Shown piece after piece: positions 11,611-23,740 of a stretch of 64,000 bases of DNA. This stretch comes from Rhynchosporium graminicola (taxonomy: Eukaryota; Ascomycota; Leotiomycetes; Helotiales; Ploettnerulaceae): positions 652,909 to 716,908 of the forward strand of contig FJUW01000023.1 in assembly GCA_900074885.1 (NCBI GenBank), given 5' to 3'. The position numbers were made by a program, and so were the translations under genes. Below the pieces are notes generated by a model that saw nothing but the letters and a program-made list of their open reading frames with translations, had not been told where the DNA came from and ran no database searches. Each line of letters begins with the position of its first letter. The first letter of the stretch is position 1.

Positions 11611-13625
11611 TCAATCTTCCTGCTTCAATTTCCCCTCTGCATTCTCTGGAAACCAACGCATGGCCACCGTGCCCAAAAGAGCAAGGGCGATAAGCACAAC
11701 CCACACAAGGTAACCTTGCAAGAACTGGCTTCTTGCTCCAGCCGCGAATATACTCGTGAATGAGAAAGGACCTATTGCTCGAATACCACTCACTGACGTA
11801 AGTGCTAGAGCATTCAGAAGGCCAAAGGCTGCAGGATTCGGGGACACGTCATTTAAGGCTAATTGGACACATGCTACGATGGAATAAGTAAAAATAGACA
11901 ACCTCTTGGGAGTGTGACTTACTGAAGGCCATTGATACCCCACTTCCGAGGACTTGAGCGATTGGTGCTAAGTAGCAAGTTAGTTTTCTAGCTATCTGAT
12001 GCGCACGTCTTGATCTGTAAGCTGTGAACTGCAGACTTCGACTAGACTTACCGACTATCCAAAATGCGGTTGTCCAACTTTGACGAAGGAAATGATTGCA
12101 AAGCGGATTAACCATGTATGTCAAAGGCCAGATGTAGTAGCAAGTCCGCAGAATGGCTCTCGTACCATATTTGCGATGGAATATAGGGAAGAAGACCAAA
12201 AGCCAGATAGCCTGCGCGATACCGATGGTGCCTAGAAAATAAGAGATTTGCCTAGGGGTAAATCCGAAGCCTCCAAGCGAAGGGCTTGTAAACCAGAACA
12301 GAGGAGACACTGGAGTGGTTAGAATAATCTGAAGGTGAATTATGAGACGAACCAGCCGAGTAACCGAGTCCAAGTAGCATCGTATGTGTGTATAGAAAAA
12401 TGACATAAGCTACCCCTGGCTTCTTTGCGAGCTCCAAAGTAGTCATTTCAACTCCCACGGGGGAACCATCCTCATTGGTGGTTGGCTTTCGCTTCAGAGT
12501 CTGGAGGTGTGGTGAGCACAAATTTCAAAGGCTTGGGAAGGGAGTTTGAACCTCTTTGAGAAGCAATCCACATATTGCTGCCGCTATCAAAGCGATCGAG
12601 GCCGTGGCAAAGGTCGGTAAGGCGTAAGGGTAGTCGTTGAAAAATTGAAATCGCTTGAAAGCTCCGCCATATTGCTCTACCGGATTTTGTAACAGCCCAC
12701 CTATGTCTTCATCAGCCATTTGACTTACCAGAGACATCGAAAGTCGTACCTATCAAAGGGCCAAGGAATATGCCCATGTTACCGCTGAAGGCAAAGAAGC
12801 TGAAAGCTCTGGCTTGTGTCCGAGGCGTACTGTTCTGCCGAAAGAAGTCAGTTCGATATTTTTAGAGAAATGCTATATCATACTAGACAAACGATATGTC
12901 ATATACGAGTTCACGATCATGTTGCATCATACTAGTGGTCAAATCAGCAAGGGAAAACGAGGTTACCATACCTCAGATATCATGGCTCGCACAGTCCTGA
13001 TAGCAAAAATTAGCTTATATCCCACCCTTATAGCTAGGTTTATTCGATACTCACAGAGTAGTTCCGGCAAAGACTCCTGCGAGGCACCTGAAAATTACCA
13101 TCTGCCAGATTGTCCGACTTAGCCCAAACAATGCGGTCCCTACACCAACGCCAATCAAGGAGAAAACCATCACTGGCTTCCTACCAACTCGATCGGCGAG
13201 TTTACCCCAAGAGATCATCAAAATCATTTGAGTGACCGAGAACATACTTTCCTATGTTAGATTAGCAATGAATTGAAAGTACTCTGCTACCACGCTGGGA
13301 CTAGCGAGGTTGCAGTTCTTACGATGAATCCACTGTAAAAGCCAACATCTGCTTCTATCATATCACCGGTCTCCTTGATCATTTTGTTGACGAAAGGGAA
13401 GATACCGAAAAAGGCAATCGGTTCGACAGCTCGAACGAGGCATAGGACGGCCATCTGAAGCTTGGGTAGAGGGGTATCGTCAACTTCAGAGGCAGAATTA
13501 TGTGCTGAAGTCTCATGACTTATGATGACCCCACCATCAATAGGGACCTCAACATCTTCCGATCCAGAAATAAGAAGTGGTGTTCTTTCTGACATAGTGG
13601 ATGTCTTGCCATTTATTTTAGGCAT
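11611..13625 (-). CDS. Major facilitator superfamily transporter, nine exons
   Basis: Membrane permease of the MFS fold, closest in feel to the fungal/plant ZIFL (YCR023C-like) drug:H+ group; substrate unknown. Exons in transcript order: 13323..13625, 13055..13251, 12972..12996, 12750..12834, 12552..12700, 12353..12500, 12052..12309, 11923..11967, 11611..11873. They sum to 1473 bp, exactly 490 codons plus stop. The start at 13625 (MPKINGK) was chosen because SERTPLL-type N-termini are typical; an in-frame ATG lies further upstream (13880). Motif A (GKLADRVGRKPV) is intact, preceded by FYSGFIESMFSVTQM. Later segments include STPRTQARAFSFFAFSGN and SLGGFGFTPRQISYFLG. Exon 3 is only 25 bp. Two introns use GTTC donors. 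No break was found. Confidence 0.88.
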
Positions 13626-16012
13626 GTCTTTTTCTGCTGGTGGCGGCGTTCTTGAGCTGCCTAGGTGTCGTGATTCTATTAGCAAATCGAGGACATTACT
13701 GGAAGAGTGATTGATGTCCGGAGAATGATATAGTTCAATTCTCATGTCACGAATATAACGTGAAGATGTCGAGGAGTACGCGAAACACAGAAAATCTAAA
13801 GACAGAAATGGGCTATATTTTTGGTTTCGGACTATATCCCCACTTTTGAGAGATCCATTGTTTTGTGATTGGCCCATCAACCCGTGAACAAAAGTACCGC
13901 TTGACCCTGCATTTAAACTTCGAACCCCGAAGTGCGGTCAAGAAGTTCAATATGACCCTTGGAACTTTGTCAGTAAATTGCAAGAGATACCCGCTGAGAA
14001 GTTGGGATGGTATATAGTTGCTCAAGGTCAATTCAAGTCCGGTCGCCCGCAGTTCTTATTATCTAAGATTTGTTATCTTGATGGTCAAAATGTCACAACA
14101 GGAAGAGGAGGTTTCACAGACTCTATATGCGCAGAACAATGACTCGTCATTGATTTATCAGGACCTGTGATCGAGTCGCTTGGTTGGAAAAGCACTCTCG
14201 AATTTGCCAATTAGATTATCAAATGACTGTCATCAATCGCTTCGTTGGAAGTGCCCATTGACCATTTCAACAACCTCCTTGACAACGCACCAACGTTAGC
14301 ATTTTTGAACAGTCAGCTGCACTCAATTTTGTGCATCAAATCACACGAGGTGAAAGACTGTCATCTCGAGACCTTGGGTACTTTTTGGGACCACTTCTGC
14401 AAGCCTTCAAGTAGAAGACTACTATCTGTCTTGATTGTATTCATGAGTTGTCACGATCCACAAGACAGTGTTTGAAAATTGACTTCACCATACTAAATTG
14501 ATTCATACCCGAGGGTTGTTTCAGTAGGTAAAACATCCTTAGTATTGTGATCCTTGTGGCCAACCGTCTATCTTCTTGGTCTGCTTGTATTACAAGGGCG
14601 CTTTCGGGCAGCCGTCGCACAGTCGCCTAAGCAAACCCAATAGCACAGGCATGAGCTGACCTCGCGCACCTTTTCAATATGGCACCATGAACTCTTGAAG
14701 GATCGTGATTTGCAACGTGGAAATACGTACGCGAGGTTCGGAAAGTTTTTGGGGAAACATGTATTGAGCAGCTCGGAGTTGATCATACGCCGACACCGTG
14801 TAGAGCCAGCTAGGAATTCTCGAAATCAAAGGAGTCAAAAACTCCAGATCTGGTGCAGATTTTACATACCAATCGAGTTCCATCCATCTAACAAGTTCTA
14901 CTCAGGTGAAGCCATTAGGTTATATGAGAAGAAGATCGAGATTGAGGAGCGAAGACCACGTGATATGCTAGATACGGTTCCTCTCCCGGAAGCTGCAAGA
15001 ATTTACAGAAAACCAGTATTGTATAGTAACAAAGTGGAAGGCGAAAAGTTAGTTCTGAGGTATTTCTTCTTCCGCAAGGGGCCTGTATAGATTGAGCATT
15101 TTGAATAGGTGGAGCTGGCGGATAGGATCACAGGGTTTCAAGTCCTTTGGAGTGTGACACAGGCTTTCAATTTCTAGCAGTTCTTGTTTTCCTGTCAGTT
15201 CGATCAATAGTAACAGACACCCAAATATCGTTAAAGTCATGTACATCCACCATTTCTAGGACACTGCGATCAAATGAGACGCCGGATATACTTACTCATC
15301 TCTCTGTATCTCAAGCGCAAGACGACTGCTGATTATTAAAACATATGCTCTCTGGAAATATCTCGATATGTATCATTCGTCGAGTTAATACAATGAGCTT
15401 CTTTTTCAAGAAGCAACTCGGGCTCTGCATTGATTCTCGTAGCGGGTTTAAGCTAGCTATACTACAGGAAAGCTTTTTACAAATACATAAGAAAGGTCTA
15501 TGCAGAAAATGCGACTGTGTTCCAATTTTACCAGGAGTGTTTCACTCAAAGGCTCTATATAAAGACTTGGTTATAACAATACCTATTTCTTGGTTCGTTT
15601 GCTTGATCTCTTCGTTCCCCAAGTCTTTCCTTAGCGAACGTTTGCGGCGGCTTGAATATATGTTCGTTCTAGCAAAAGGTCACCAAGTATATACTTTGAA
15701 GTATCAATCCCTTGCTATTACTTCCAAGGTTTCGAGTGATAGGCTACCTTAAATCATAATATCCAAGAAAAAAAATCAGGTATTTCTTTCCAACGTACTA
15801 CGAGTAAATAAATCATCGAGGCGAGCATTTCTTCTCAGAACGCAGCCTCGGCTAAAACCCCCCTGCCCCCAAAAGTTATTATCCCTGGAGGCAGAAAAAA
15901 CTCTATTTATTCCATTCTTCCCGAAAGGCTAGCTCGCTTGACAAAGGCATAAGGAAAGCCTTTCTTTCTCGTCATCTGAGAAAAGCCCCGACAAAAGATT
16001 GTCCGCAAATCA
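13626..16012. other. Long intergenic region, possible relics
   Basis: About 2.4 kb without a convincing gene. Around 14300-14470 one plus-strand frame gives protein-like stretches (for example SSRDLGYFLGPLLQAFK) interrupted by stops, suggesting old decayed coding sequence. The ORF at 14695..15090 has no recognisable features. Confidence 0.4.
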
Positions 16013-16086
16013 TGATCACTACGAGGGTCGAACTCGCGACCTTGGCGTTATTAGCACCACGCTCTAACCAACTGAGCTAAGCGATC
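16013..16086 (-). tRNA. tRNA-Ile(AAU)
   Basis: The complement folds into a complete 74-nt cloverleaf. The acceptor stem pairs GATCGCT with AGTGATC, followed by discriminator A. The D arm has GCTC/GAGC around AGTTGGTTA, the anticodon stem is TGGTG/CGCCA, and the anticodon loop CTAATAA places AAT at the anticodon. The T arm is GCGAG-TTCGACC-CTCGT. There is no intron. Internal A and B boxes (TAGCTCAGTTGG, GTTCGACCC) match RNA polymerase III promoter elements. Confidence 0.95.
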
Positions 16087-16561
16087 TCGATCATGTCTCT
16101 TGATGTCGTGCTGGCCTTATTTAATCTTATGTTTCAATTACAAACGTTGCGGAAGCTTATGCGGGCTTCCCGGGGACACCGAAAACTCGTTGGACGTATG
16201 TAGGTATATAAGCGAGGGACCGCCGAGAACGGCTATGTTAGTGTTCAGTGCCTTTCTGGTAGTCTGCTAGTGTTGCATCCAGGCTTGGGGGGATGAGCTT
16301 GTTGAGTAGTGAAGTATTAATAACGTTCAAGATAGAAAAGGCGAAAAAGAATATCATAAGTCTGTGAGTCTAAGTATAACATATAGAGTAGGTAGTCTCT
16401 AGGATAAATGCATCCGGTTCTAGTTCTGTGCTCAAGTAGGGATTTCAAAGGGCCGTAAAAGCACCAATTCTTTGCCATTTCTGAAGCAATTACCCATTTG
16501 AGCTCATAAACGGTCCAAGATTCCCGCCGTCCTAGGCTCCTCTATTCCCGGAAATCCTACA
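16087..16561. other. Spacer between tRNA and pseudogene
   Basis: I see no gene or regulatory element here. Confidence 0.4.
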
Positions 16562-17940
16562 CTAAAGCCCATCATATATATTTCGAACGGAATCAAAATA
16601 GCTCTTCCGATAAGCCAAACTCCCTTTCTTTTCCGGAAACCCTCTTTCACGAAACCTGAGCACAACATCACGCATCTTTCCCGCCAAGTCGCTAGGCTCT
16701 TCACGGCCGCCTACATAGTCATGATTTTTCGCGTCAGAGAAATCGAGAAGTAGAGGATTGGAAGAACGGAAGAGATCGAGGTGGGCTGAGGGGATGAGTT
16801 TGAGTGTGAGGTATTGGGCGTCGGATTGTGCGCGAGATGGTAGATATATGTATCAGAACATGCCTAATACAATCCTTATATAGTTCAACAAATATTAAGG
16901 GGGAGGAACATGAAATAGTGCCTACCTTTCGAATTAGACCTCTATGCAATATCTGATAAATGACCTGCGCCAAACACGCGATTCGCAAAAAGTGCCAGAA
17001 TACCAACGCGATATGATATAGCTGTTCGTGATTTAAGAAACCAGCTTTGGGAAAGACGATCGGTTGAAGCATTCCGAAGAGGTCTTTCGTGCGATTTGGA
17101 GGCGTTGGTAGAGAATCGTGTCGATTGTTGCTTCGACGGTTTGGAAATGTGAGGCGTTTTGGTGTTGGACTTGGGATTTGGGATGGCCCTTGGTGAGGGT
17201 GCTGCATTTTACGCCGGCGCGGAGGATGAAGGCTATGGATGCTACGAGAGTAGACTTGAACTCTCTCAGCGTTCTACTATCAGGAATGACGGTAGATATG
17301 TAGGACGTACCTCAGGTAGGCTCTTCTTTGCATAAGCAGTCCCGAATATGGCCGCGACAGTAGTAGATCGGAATTTGATACCTCCAGCATGGGCGAATTT
17401 GGAGTCTTACACAACAGCCCACTGCTCGACACGAACTCTAAGTGTTTTGTCTTCCACTAAGATCATGACGTGAGTTAGATTATCGTCGGTGCATTTACCG
17501 CTTCTCTTCTTCTTTTGAGTTTTCTGAGTGAGAGCTTGCTCAGCTACGTTGAAAGTGCCTAGAGCCACATCTTGTTTTGAAGTCTACCCCATTATGCATA
17601 AAATTGGGAGCGTGGACTGGCTGATTTTTGATGTATCGATAATATTTCCCGGGTAATGACCATAAGGAAAAGTAAAGTCGGTCTTTTGCGATGAGGGTAC
17701 TGTCTGTTGCCGAAGAGCCTGCGTAGTCTGAAAGTCATTCCAGGATAGGTCTAAGGTTGGCTCCGGGATCCAGCATTATGCCATAAACCCATCAGTGTTG
17801 CTGTTAGTGTCATTTGCAGGAGATTTATTGGAGCAGTCGGAAGGAGAATGGTGTTTCAAAGTATTCTCGGGTGCAGAAATATTGTTCTCGTTATCATCTC
17901 CGAGTCTTCTTCTCCTCTTTTCAGGTTGGATCATAGGCTA
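16562..17940 (-). pseudogene. Decayed gene of unknown family
   Basis: The minus strand carries long protein-like stretches joined in one frame from 17937 down to about 17310. They are interrupted by stops at 17776..17778, 17584..17586 and 17407..17409. Examples are THVMILVEDKTLRVRVEQW, then after the stop DSKFAHAGGIKF and TTVAAIFGTAYAKKS. Frame changes near 17300, 17100 and 16830 link this to LREFKSTLVASIAFILRAG, LNHEQLYHIALVFWHFLRI and GGREEPSDLAGKMRDVVLRF, ending at TAG 16562. Some frame changes could be introns, but the stops cannot. The same frame continues protein-like but with more stops to about 18411. I do not recognise the family. The argument rests on amino-acid character, not homology. 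Confidence 0.45.
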
Positions 17941-18858
17941 CACTTGCCATTTGCATTGTGTCGAAATTCACTTTATCAAGACCAATGTGAAGCTGTTAGC
18001 GTGCTCTACATCCACGGCGACAAGTCGAAAGGGCTTAACTAAATATGGGGACAGGCTCTGTCCCATGTCATAGCAGTCCACCTTGAGATTGTCGACTCGG
18101 TGGCGGTTGGTCTGTTTCCTCGTCCGTTTAACGAAGATGAGTATCTTGACTCTCGATGCTTGTTCAAATTACGATCAAGAGCCACCTGTGATACCAATGA
18201 AGAAGCTTGAGTCAGTCTGGAGATGCAGAAATAGCTTTCGGGTCAATGCATCATCAAGAATAAATATCTCACGCTAGTAAATATGCTACTCAGTAGATGT
18301 CTACTACAATAGCAAGGTCAATACCACAACGACAACCAGTGTAAGCAAGTGCTATCCGTCCGTGTAACCAGTCATTTTCATAATAAGACCAATAAAGTGA
18401 AATGAAGAGGCGGTGTTGGCATTAGAAGACTCTCTGTTTATTTGCTATAAAAACATAATGTCACACCTTATCTCCTCGAGTGTCATCGCGCTATCGAGCA
18501 CTCCTCATCAATCAAATGAATATTTCACTCTCTCGTGTTCTTTATCTCTCGCTCGCTTGCACGGATCCCAATGCCTCACTCACATACATGCCAGGAAAAG
18601 AGCGCCTAGAAAATCTTGCCAAACCACAAACACAAAGGAAAGCAATGACCGTATCCGCAATATGCTAGTCTCAAACCCAATCCCGAAACCAAGCCCATAT
18701 GTTTGTTTGCTGCAGTGCCCGAACCCGAAAACGCCTTATGCAAAGCTGCTTTGCTACATGGTTGGACTGAAAATGACAAAAGAGATTTTGTGTTGCCTCG
18801 CTGACTGTGTCTGCCAAGGTCTTGATAATAGCAGTAGAAAGGGATTAGCGCAAGGGCT

Positions 18859-21206
18859 CTATCTTTCTACTTTTGGAGGCTGCCATCCATTCAAGTACGT
18901 CATTAATCCCATCCCAATAAGCACAACTCCTAACATCGAGGCATATGGTGTAGCGTGGTACAGTGCTGGATTTCCAGGAGCTCTTGATAGTGTGCTGACG
19001 GCTGAAGCTTTTAGCTCCTTGTCGGTCGGACCAGCATTCACATTCGAATGGGTTGATCTAATGGGGAGCGATTCGACAGGCCTGATCACTTCAAGAACGC
19101 CATTTGGCAAATCTTCAATAGAAGAGACTTTGGAGAGCACCCGAGAGTTTTCTGCCGACTTGATCCGCGAAAGCTCATCCGCCCTAATTTTCTCCACCAT
19201 CTCTGCTAGAGTCTTCCGGTCCGTATCTCTCTCTGATTCGGCTGTTTCGGCACGACACTTGAAGGATTCCATTTGAGCTCGTAGCTCCTGCATATCGAGT
19301 AGCATGGTCTCCAAACGCTTCTCGAGTAACAAAGTCGATTCGCTAATCGCAGTTGGATCCACAACATTGTCTTTGACCACCTGATCGGCAAGAAGCTCCT
19401 CCTTGACCTCGACAGTCTCCGAAGGCGGCTCAAATGCTTCTTCGATAATCGAACCCTCATCACTGGCCTTAGCTTCACCGTTTGCCCGCGACTCAGATTC
19501 CTGCTCAAATTTCCTCGCAAGCTCCTCCGCATTTTCTCGTGCATGTCGTTCCTTCTGAAGCATTTCCTCCAGGTCACGTAATCTTGCCCCTTGGATATCT
19601 ATTTCCTTCTTGGCAGATGCAAGAGCCTCAACTAAGGTAACGATCTGGCTAGTTGATTCCTGGCGAACAGGAGAGACGCTAGTGAGTGACCGTGGACGCT
19701 CGGTATTAGTTCGTTTCAAGGGTGGTATTGGAGAGTCGGAATTATGCAAGCGAGCAACGTCTGGTTTCTCTGGGAGAGGTTGTTGTGGCGGGGGAGCTGG
19801 AGGGTCAGAAAAGCGAGGCTTGACATCGCTCCTGAATGAGACAGAGCCACCATTGACTTGTGGAGCTTTTGGTGCTTCCATCACAGGGGCTTTCTCTTTC
19901 TGATTCTCCTTGATATCGTCTTTGGACAGTAAAGATCCGAAGAAGTTGTCTGTCCGCCCAAGTTCATGTGTTTGTAGTCGAGCAACCCGCATTTCATGCT
20001 CCTAAGGGTTAGCTGAGGTTGCTGTGCAGAACGCAGAGTACTTACAGTGAGCCGTTTGACAATTTGCTCCGTTGTAACAGGTGTCAGCCAGAAGTTCATA
20101 GGACGTTGTTGGCTCATAGCGCTCATTTGACTTCCAGCTAGACTCGCTGGTGGACCCAGACGACCATTGCTTGTAACCGAGCCCACACTATTTGTTCTTC
20201 CTCTCATCTGTAACGATCCTTGAGAAGGCAACATCATCGCCCCATTAGCTGGATCTAAATCGCCAAAGTTCATGTCCAACACATTGTTCGTTGCCCCCAG
20301 AAATCCTGCGTGCTCGACCTTTGCTGCGACTTTATGATGTACAACCGTCTTCTGATCCTCACTCACAATATCAATTCCAAGCTCCAAATGATCCTGTGTT
20401 TGCAGTTCATGCGGTTCAGAGTCTCGATTCTCTGCAGATAGTCGCGTATTGTTCACAAAAGTTCCATTCGAAGATTTTACATCTCGAATCCATACCTTGC
20501 CCTGTCGATCAGCCCAAATCTCTGCATGCTGCCTTGACAAGACTTTCGAATCAAAGAATCCATTCAAGGGGGTAGGTACTGTCTTGGCATTCGTTTGTCG
20601 ACCTATTCGTAGACTATCAGGGTAGAAAGGAACCGATATTGTTTTTCTCTCAAATGTACCATTCATGGAAAGCAAGTATAGAACAGGATTTCCTTCCCCA
20701 ACTGGCTGGACTGGTTGCCTGGAACCATTCATTTGTTGCGTGGGGGGTTGCAAAATATGTTGAGAGGGTACGACCGCGGATGGTTGATGGATTGAAGTCA
20801 TAGCAGATGCAGCCGTGGAGCCATTAGGCGCTAGTATTGACTGTGGCTTCGCAATTGAGATCCCAGCTACTGCTTCGGATTTACCTGCTGGCCACGGCCC
20901 TGTTCTCTGTGGTTTCTTTCGTGCAGCCGCAGTTCCTCCCCATGTGCTAAGATCGCCTGACGGTATCATGGGCACTCCATTGGTTTGTGGTGCTTGAGCA
21001 ATTGTGGATGTCGAGGATGTAGAAGAAGTTGAGGCGATCGAGGAAATGGACGAGGAGGAGTTGGTGCGTTGAGCACTCTTGCGTGGCATGAACATTCGGG
21101 CAACTTCGTCGGTGTTCATGGCATTGAGTCCCCCTTGACTGACATTAGTATTCCATGCTGACCGACTATTTTGTTGGAAGCTCGGTAGATTTGCAACCGC
21201 CGTCAT
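18859..21206 (-). CDS. ham-4: SLMAP/HAM-4/PRO45-type STRIPAK protein with FHA domain
   Basis: Tail-anchored subunit of the STRIPAK signalling complex (Neurospora HAM-4, Sordaria PRO45, yeast Far9/Far10, animal SLMAP), acting at nuclear-envelope/ER/mitochondrial membranes in hyphal fusion and development. Exons 20046..21206 and 18859..20001 give 767 residues; the intron is 44 bp. The N-terminus is Ser/Pro-rich. The FHA phosphopeptide-binding domain spans about 176-285, with SLRIGRQ, VLSRQHAEIW and VKSSNGTFVNN. Coiled coils lie at about 507-560 and 612-672. A hydrophobic tail (SMLGVVLIGMGLMTYL) sits 8 residues before the stop region, typical of a tail anchor. The ATG at 21206 is preceded by TTGCAG, so a 5' leader intron is possible. 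Intact. Confidence 0.9.
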
Positions 21207-22058
21207 CTGCAAGGTATTTGAGTTGTCGATCTGGGTATTGGTGAATGATGTGGTGGGACAAGATGGTTGGAATGTTTTGGTTTCTGGACCTTCCCATGCA
21301 CCTCAGTACAGCAATCGCGGCGCTGCGTCCCAAATATCTCTTTCCAAGTCTGCAAATAGCTCGGAACTGTCTCCCAATTCCTCAAGCACGATGCTTGTAC
21401 AGTCCTAAAGATCGCTTTGCTGTAAAGAACATAGTCAGCTCCTGTCTCCCGGTTTTCCTACGCCTTGACCCCCAGGACAGTACAAAGGAGCACATGCTCT
21501 GCACGCCTCGTTTCCCAACGCTCGAGGAGTTGCTGAAGGCTGTAATACGAAGGGCACTCACATCGGCGTCGCGTCTAGTAGCTAGATCAATTGCTGGTTG
21601 TATGAGAGATGGTGGTAGGGGGGTGAGGTTGATGTGCCAAAGGGTTAGGTAAAGTTTAGAGATCTTCTTCTGGCCTGGTCTCACTCGCGAGGTCCAAAGC
21701 ACCTATGGTAAGCGACGTCTAGATAAGAGCACGCGCGCACATCCAAAGTCCGCCCGTTGTACATGAAAAGAAGGTCGATGCATAAAACTTGGCCTGATCT
21801 AAAGGCTCGAGTAAGTCAACATTCCCATTTGAAGGTTCGAAGCTGCATGGTAGTCAAGAAGCGCGGAACTAATCACGATTAAGATCACGTGTCTATAGGT
21901 GCGGAGAGATATCATGGTCCGTGCACTCGAGAGAGCTTTAGCAGACGCGGCCGCGGCTGAGTACGAGGGTGATTGTGGTAAACTCGCTTTCGAGCATTAG
22001 ATACCTCCTCAGCCTTTCGAACAAGACAGCTATTCATCCAAGTCTTACAGTCCCCAAA
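21207..22058. other. Shared 5' flank of ham-4 and mgr2
   Basis: The two genes are divergent and this is their common upstream region. ORFs here overlap in several frames and lack protein character; it probably contains both leaders. Confidence 0.4.
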
Positions 22059-22600
22059 ATGCCAGTACCAATGGGAGCAAATATGGGAGGACCATCTGCC
22101 TTCGACAAATGTAAGTCGCTCTTGTGAAAGATTTGCAAGAATAGCTTAGAGGAAGTACATTGAATAATAGATGCAAATAGGGAAGATGGGCGCCATGATG
22201 GGTAGCAGTAGGTCAATGGCAGTCGTTTTAGGTGTGCAGATGCTAAAGCCATGTTTCCAGCTGTCGGAGTTATTATTGGTTTCATATTCGGTATGCGATG
22301 ATACCCACAAGGGAAAACTATACCTAACTCTTGAAGGTTCTGTCAACATCATGAGGTACGGCGCAGGACAGAATGGAGTTGGACGGACACTGGGTCAATA
22401 TATGATGGGATCTGGGGCAACCTTTGGGTACAACCCTCTATGGAATGCTTGCATCTGCTAATTGTGGTAGCTTCTTTATGTCTATTGGAAGTATGATTCG
22501 AACAGATGCCATCTCCCAGGAAGCTTTAGAAGCCTTCGCTCAAGCGAAACGAAGACCTATCATCATGCCACGACAACCATATAAACCAACTCGCACTTAA
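22059..22600 (+). CDS. mgr2: Mgr2/ROMO1-type subunit of the TIM23 translocase
   Basis: Small inner-membrane protein that couples and gates the TIM23 preprotein translocase. The gene is easy to miss because it is split into five short exons: 22059..22110, 22181..22207, 22261..22290, 22337..22427 and 22471..22600. They total 330 bp, 109 residues plus stop. The spliced protein reads PSAFDKWKMGAMMG, then TVGVIIGFIFG (first membrane helix), RYGAGQNGVGRTLGQYM and SGATFGFFMSIGSMIRTD (second helix). All are hallmarks of the Mgr2/Romo1 family. The C-terminal tail (KRRPIIMPRQPYKPTRT) is basic. Introns are 43-70 bp with CTAA-type branch sites. Exons 2 and 3 are microexons of 27 and 30 bp. Confidence 0.88.
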
Positions 22601-22749
22601 TGTAACATACGGATGGATGGAACAAAGTATGGAAGGGCAGGAATTGGGATTTTGGCGTTCGTGCATATACTGGAAGCAGCAAAAGCTGGCCATTCGTCTA
22701 GGATTTGATCTTGGCTCAGCTCTGCAGTTAAATTGGCCTGATTTGATTG

Positions 22750-23740
22750 CAAGATCTCCATCTGTATCAGTACTACGTCAATCAAATGCCCGTTTTTTAC
22801 TCGCATATGCCCGCAAATACCCAACAGAGAAGCAGTCAAGTTTGTTGTCTCAGGACTGAAAACTACTATCGACCTTCTGCAATCCACATTAGTAGGCTTG
22901 ACAGAGGTCTCTTATGCTTGCCATCTGGAATCCTGGTTATTGAGTGGCCTGAAGCAAACTGTCTGTCCATCAAACAGAGCAGGTCGAAATTGATGCCCTC
23001 GCAGAGCTCTTGACTTCAGACAGGATTATATAGGAAGGGCATCACAAAAGGTCAATGATTTCTCTTACGATTTCACTTCCAATGTTCGTTTTGGTACACT
23101 ACGTATGGTATGAGTTGAGTATCGATGCATGAGCTTTGTCGGCAGGTTGTGGCAGCTTGGGCTACCATTTTGCACTCGGCCTAAGCTTGCCCTATTTGTC
23201 TCCCGAGCGCACTGGGATTCTAAAATCTTGCTGCATATCACTCCCCAGCTTGAATTATGTAAAAGATTTAGCCTTTGATTTGGCAATTTTTATAGCGACC
23301 TGCCATCGAATTGCGAATACATCAAAGGCGAAAGCTGGGCCACTGACTGTGGCACTTCCAAGGTCTCAATCCCGATATCAGGAACTGGTACTAAATGATC
23401 ATGAGTACCTTTCTCACAATTCTTAACCATAATCCCCAAACGCTCCTACCAGCCAGTATCGTATAGTAACCCGGCTAAAATGCATCTGTCTTCCCTGTTC
23501 CGCGAGGTCCCCGAAGACTCGACTCCTCATCCGAGAATTGCTAAACTCTCTAAACGAACGAACAAACCCATCTCAACAGGCTGAATCCATGACATGTAAT
23601 GACTTGGAACGAGCCACAACGAATGAGAGGGTGTCTTCACACGGCATGTTCAACCCGCACGAAGAGATCCACTCCCTTGCGTCAATGCTAGAAATGCAAC
23701 AAAACAATCGTCGCTCTTTTGTAGAGATAAGCGAGGGGTG
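22750..23740 (+). pseudogene. Decayed coding relic, family unknown
   Basis: On the plus strand a continuous frame around 22810-23400 gives protein-like stretches broken by stops. Examples are EAVKFVVSGLKTTIDLLQ, TEVSYACHLESWLLSGLK, SQKVNDFSYDFTSNVRFG, MSFVGRLWQLGLPF and CEYIKGESWATDCG. Upstream (QYYVNQMPVFYSHMPAN) and downstream (LNSLNERTNPSQQAES, NPHEEIHSLASMLEM) pieces lie in other frames, implying indels or introns. I do not recognise the protein. Confidence 0.35.

Noticed and set aside
14020..14050. TTCAAGTCC string resembling a tRNA B box
   Set aside because: No matching acceptor, D or anticodon stems could be drawn around it.
18413..19276. Plus-strand ORF of 287 codons overlapping ham-4
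   Set aside because: It is antisense to the conserved coiled-coil and tail-anchor region of the STRIPAK gene; its second half mirrors that gene's codons.
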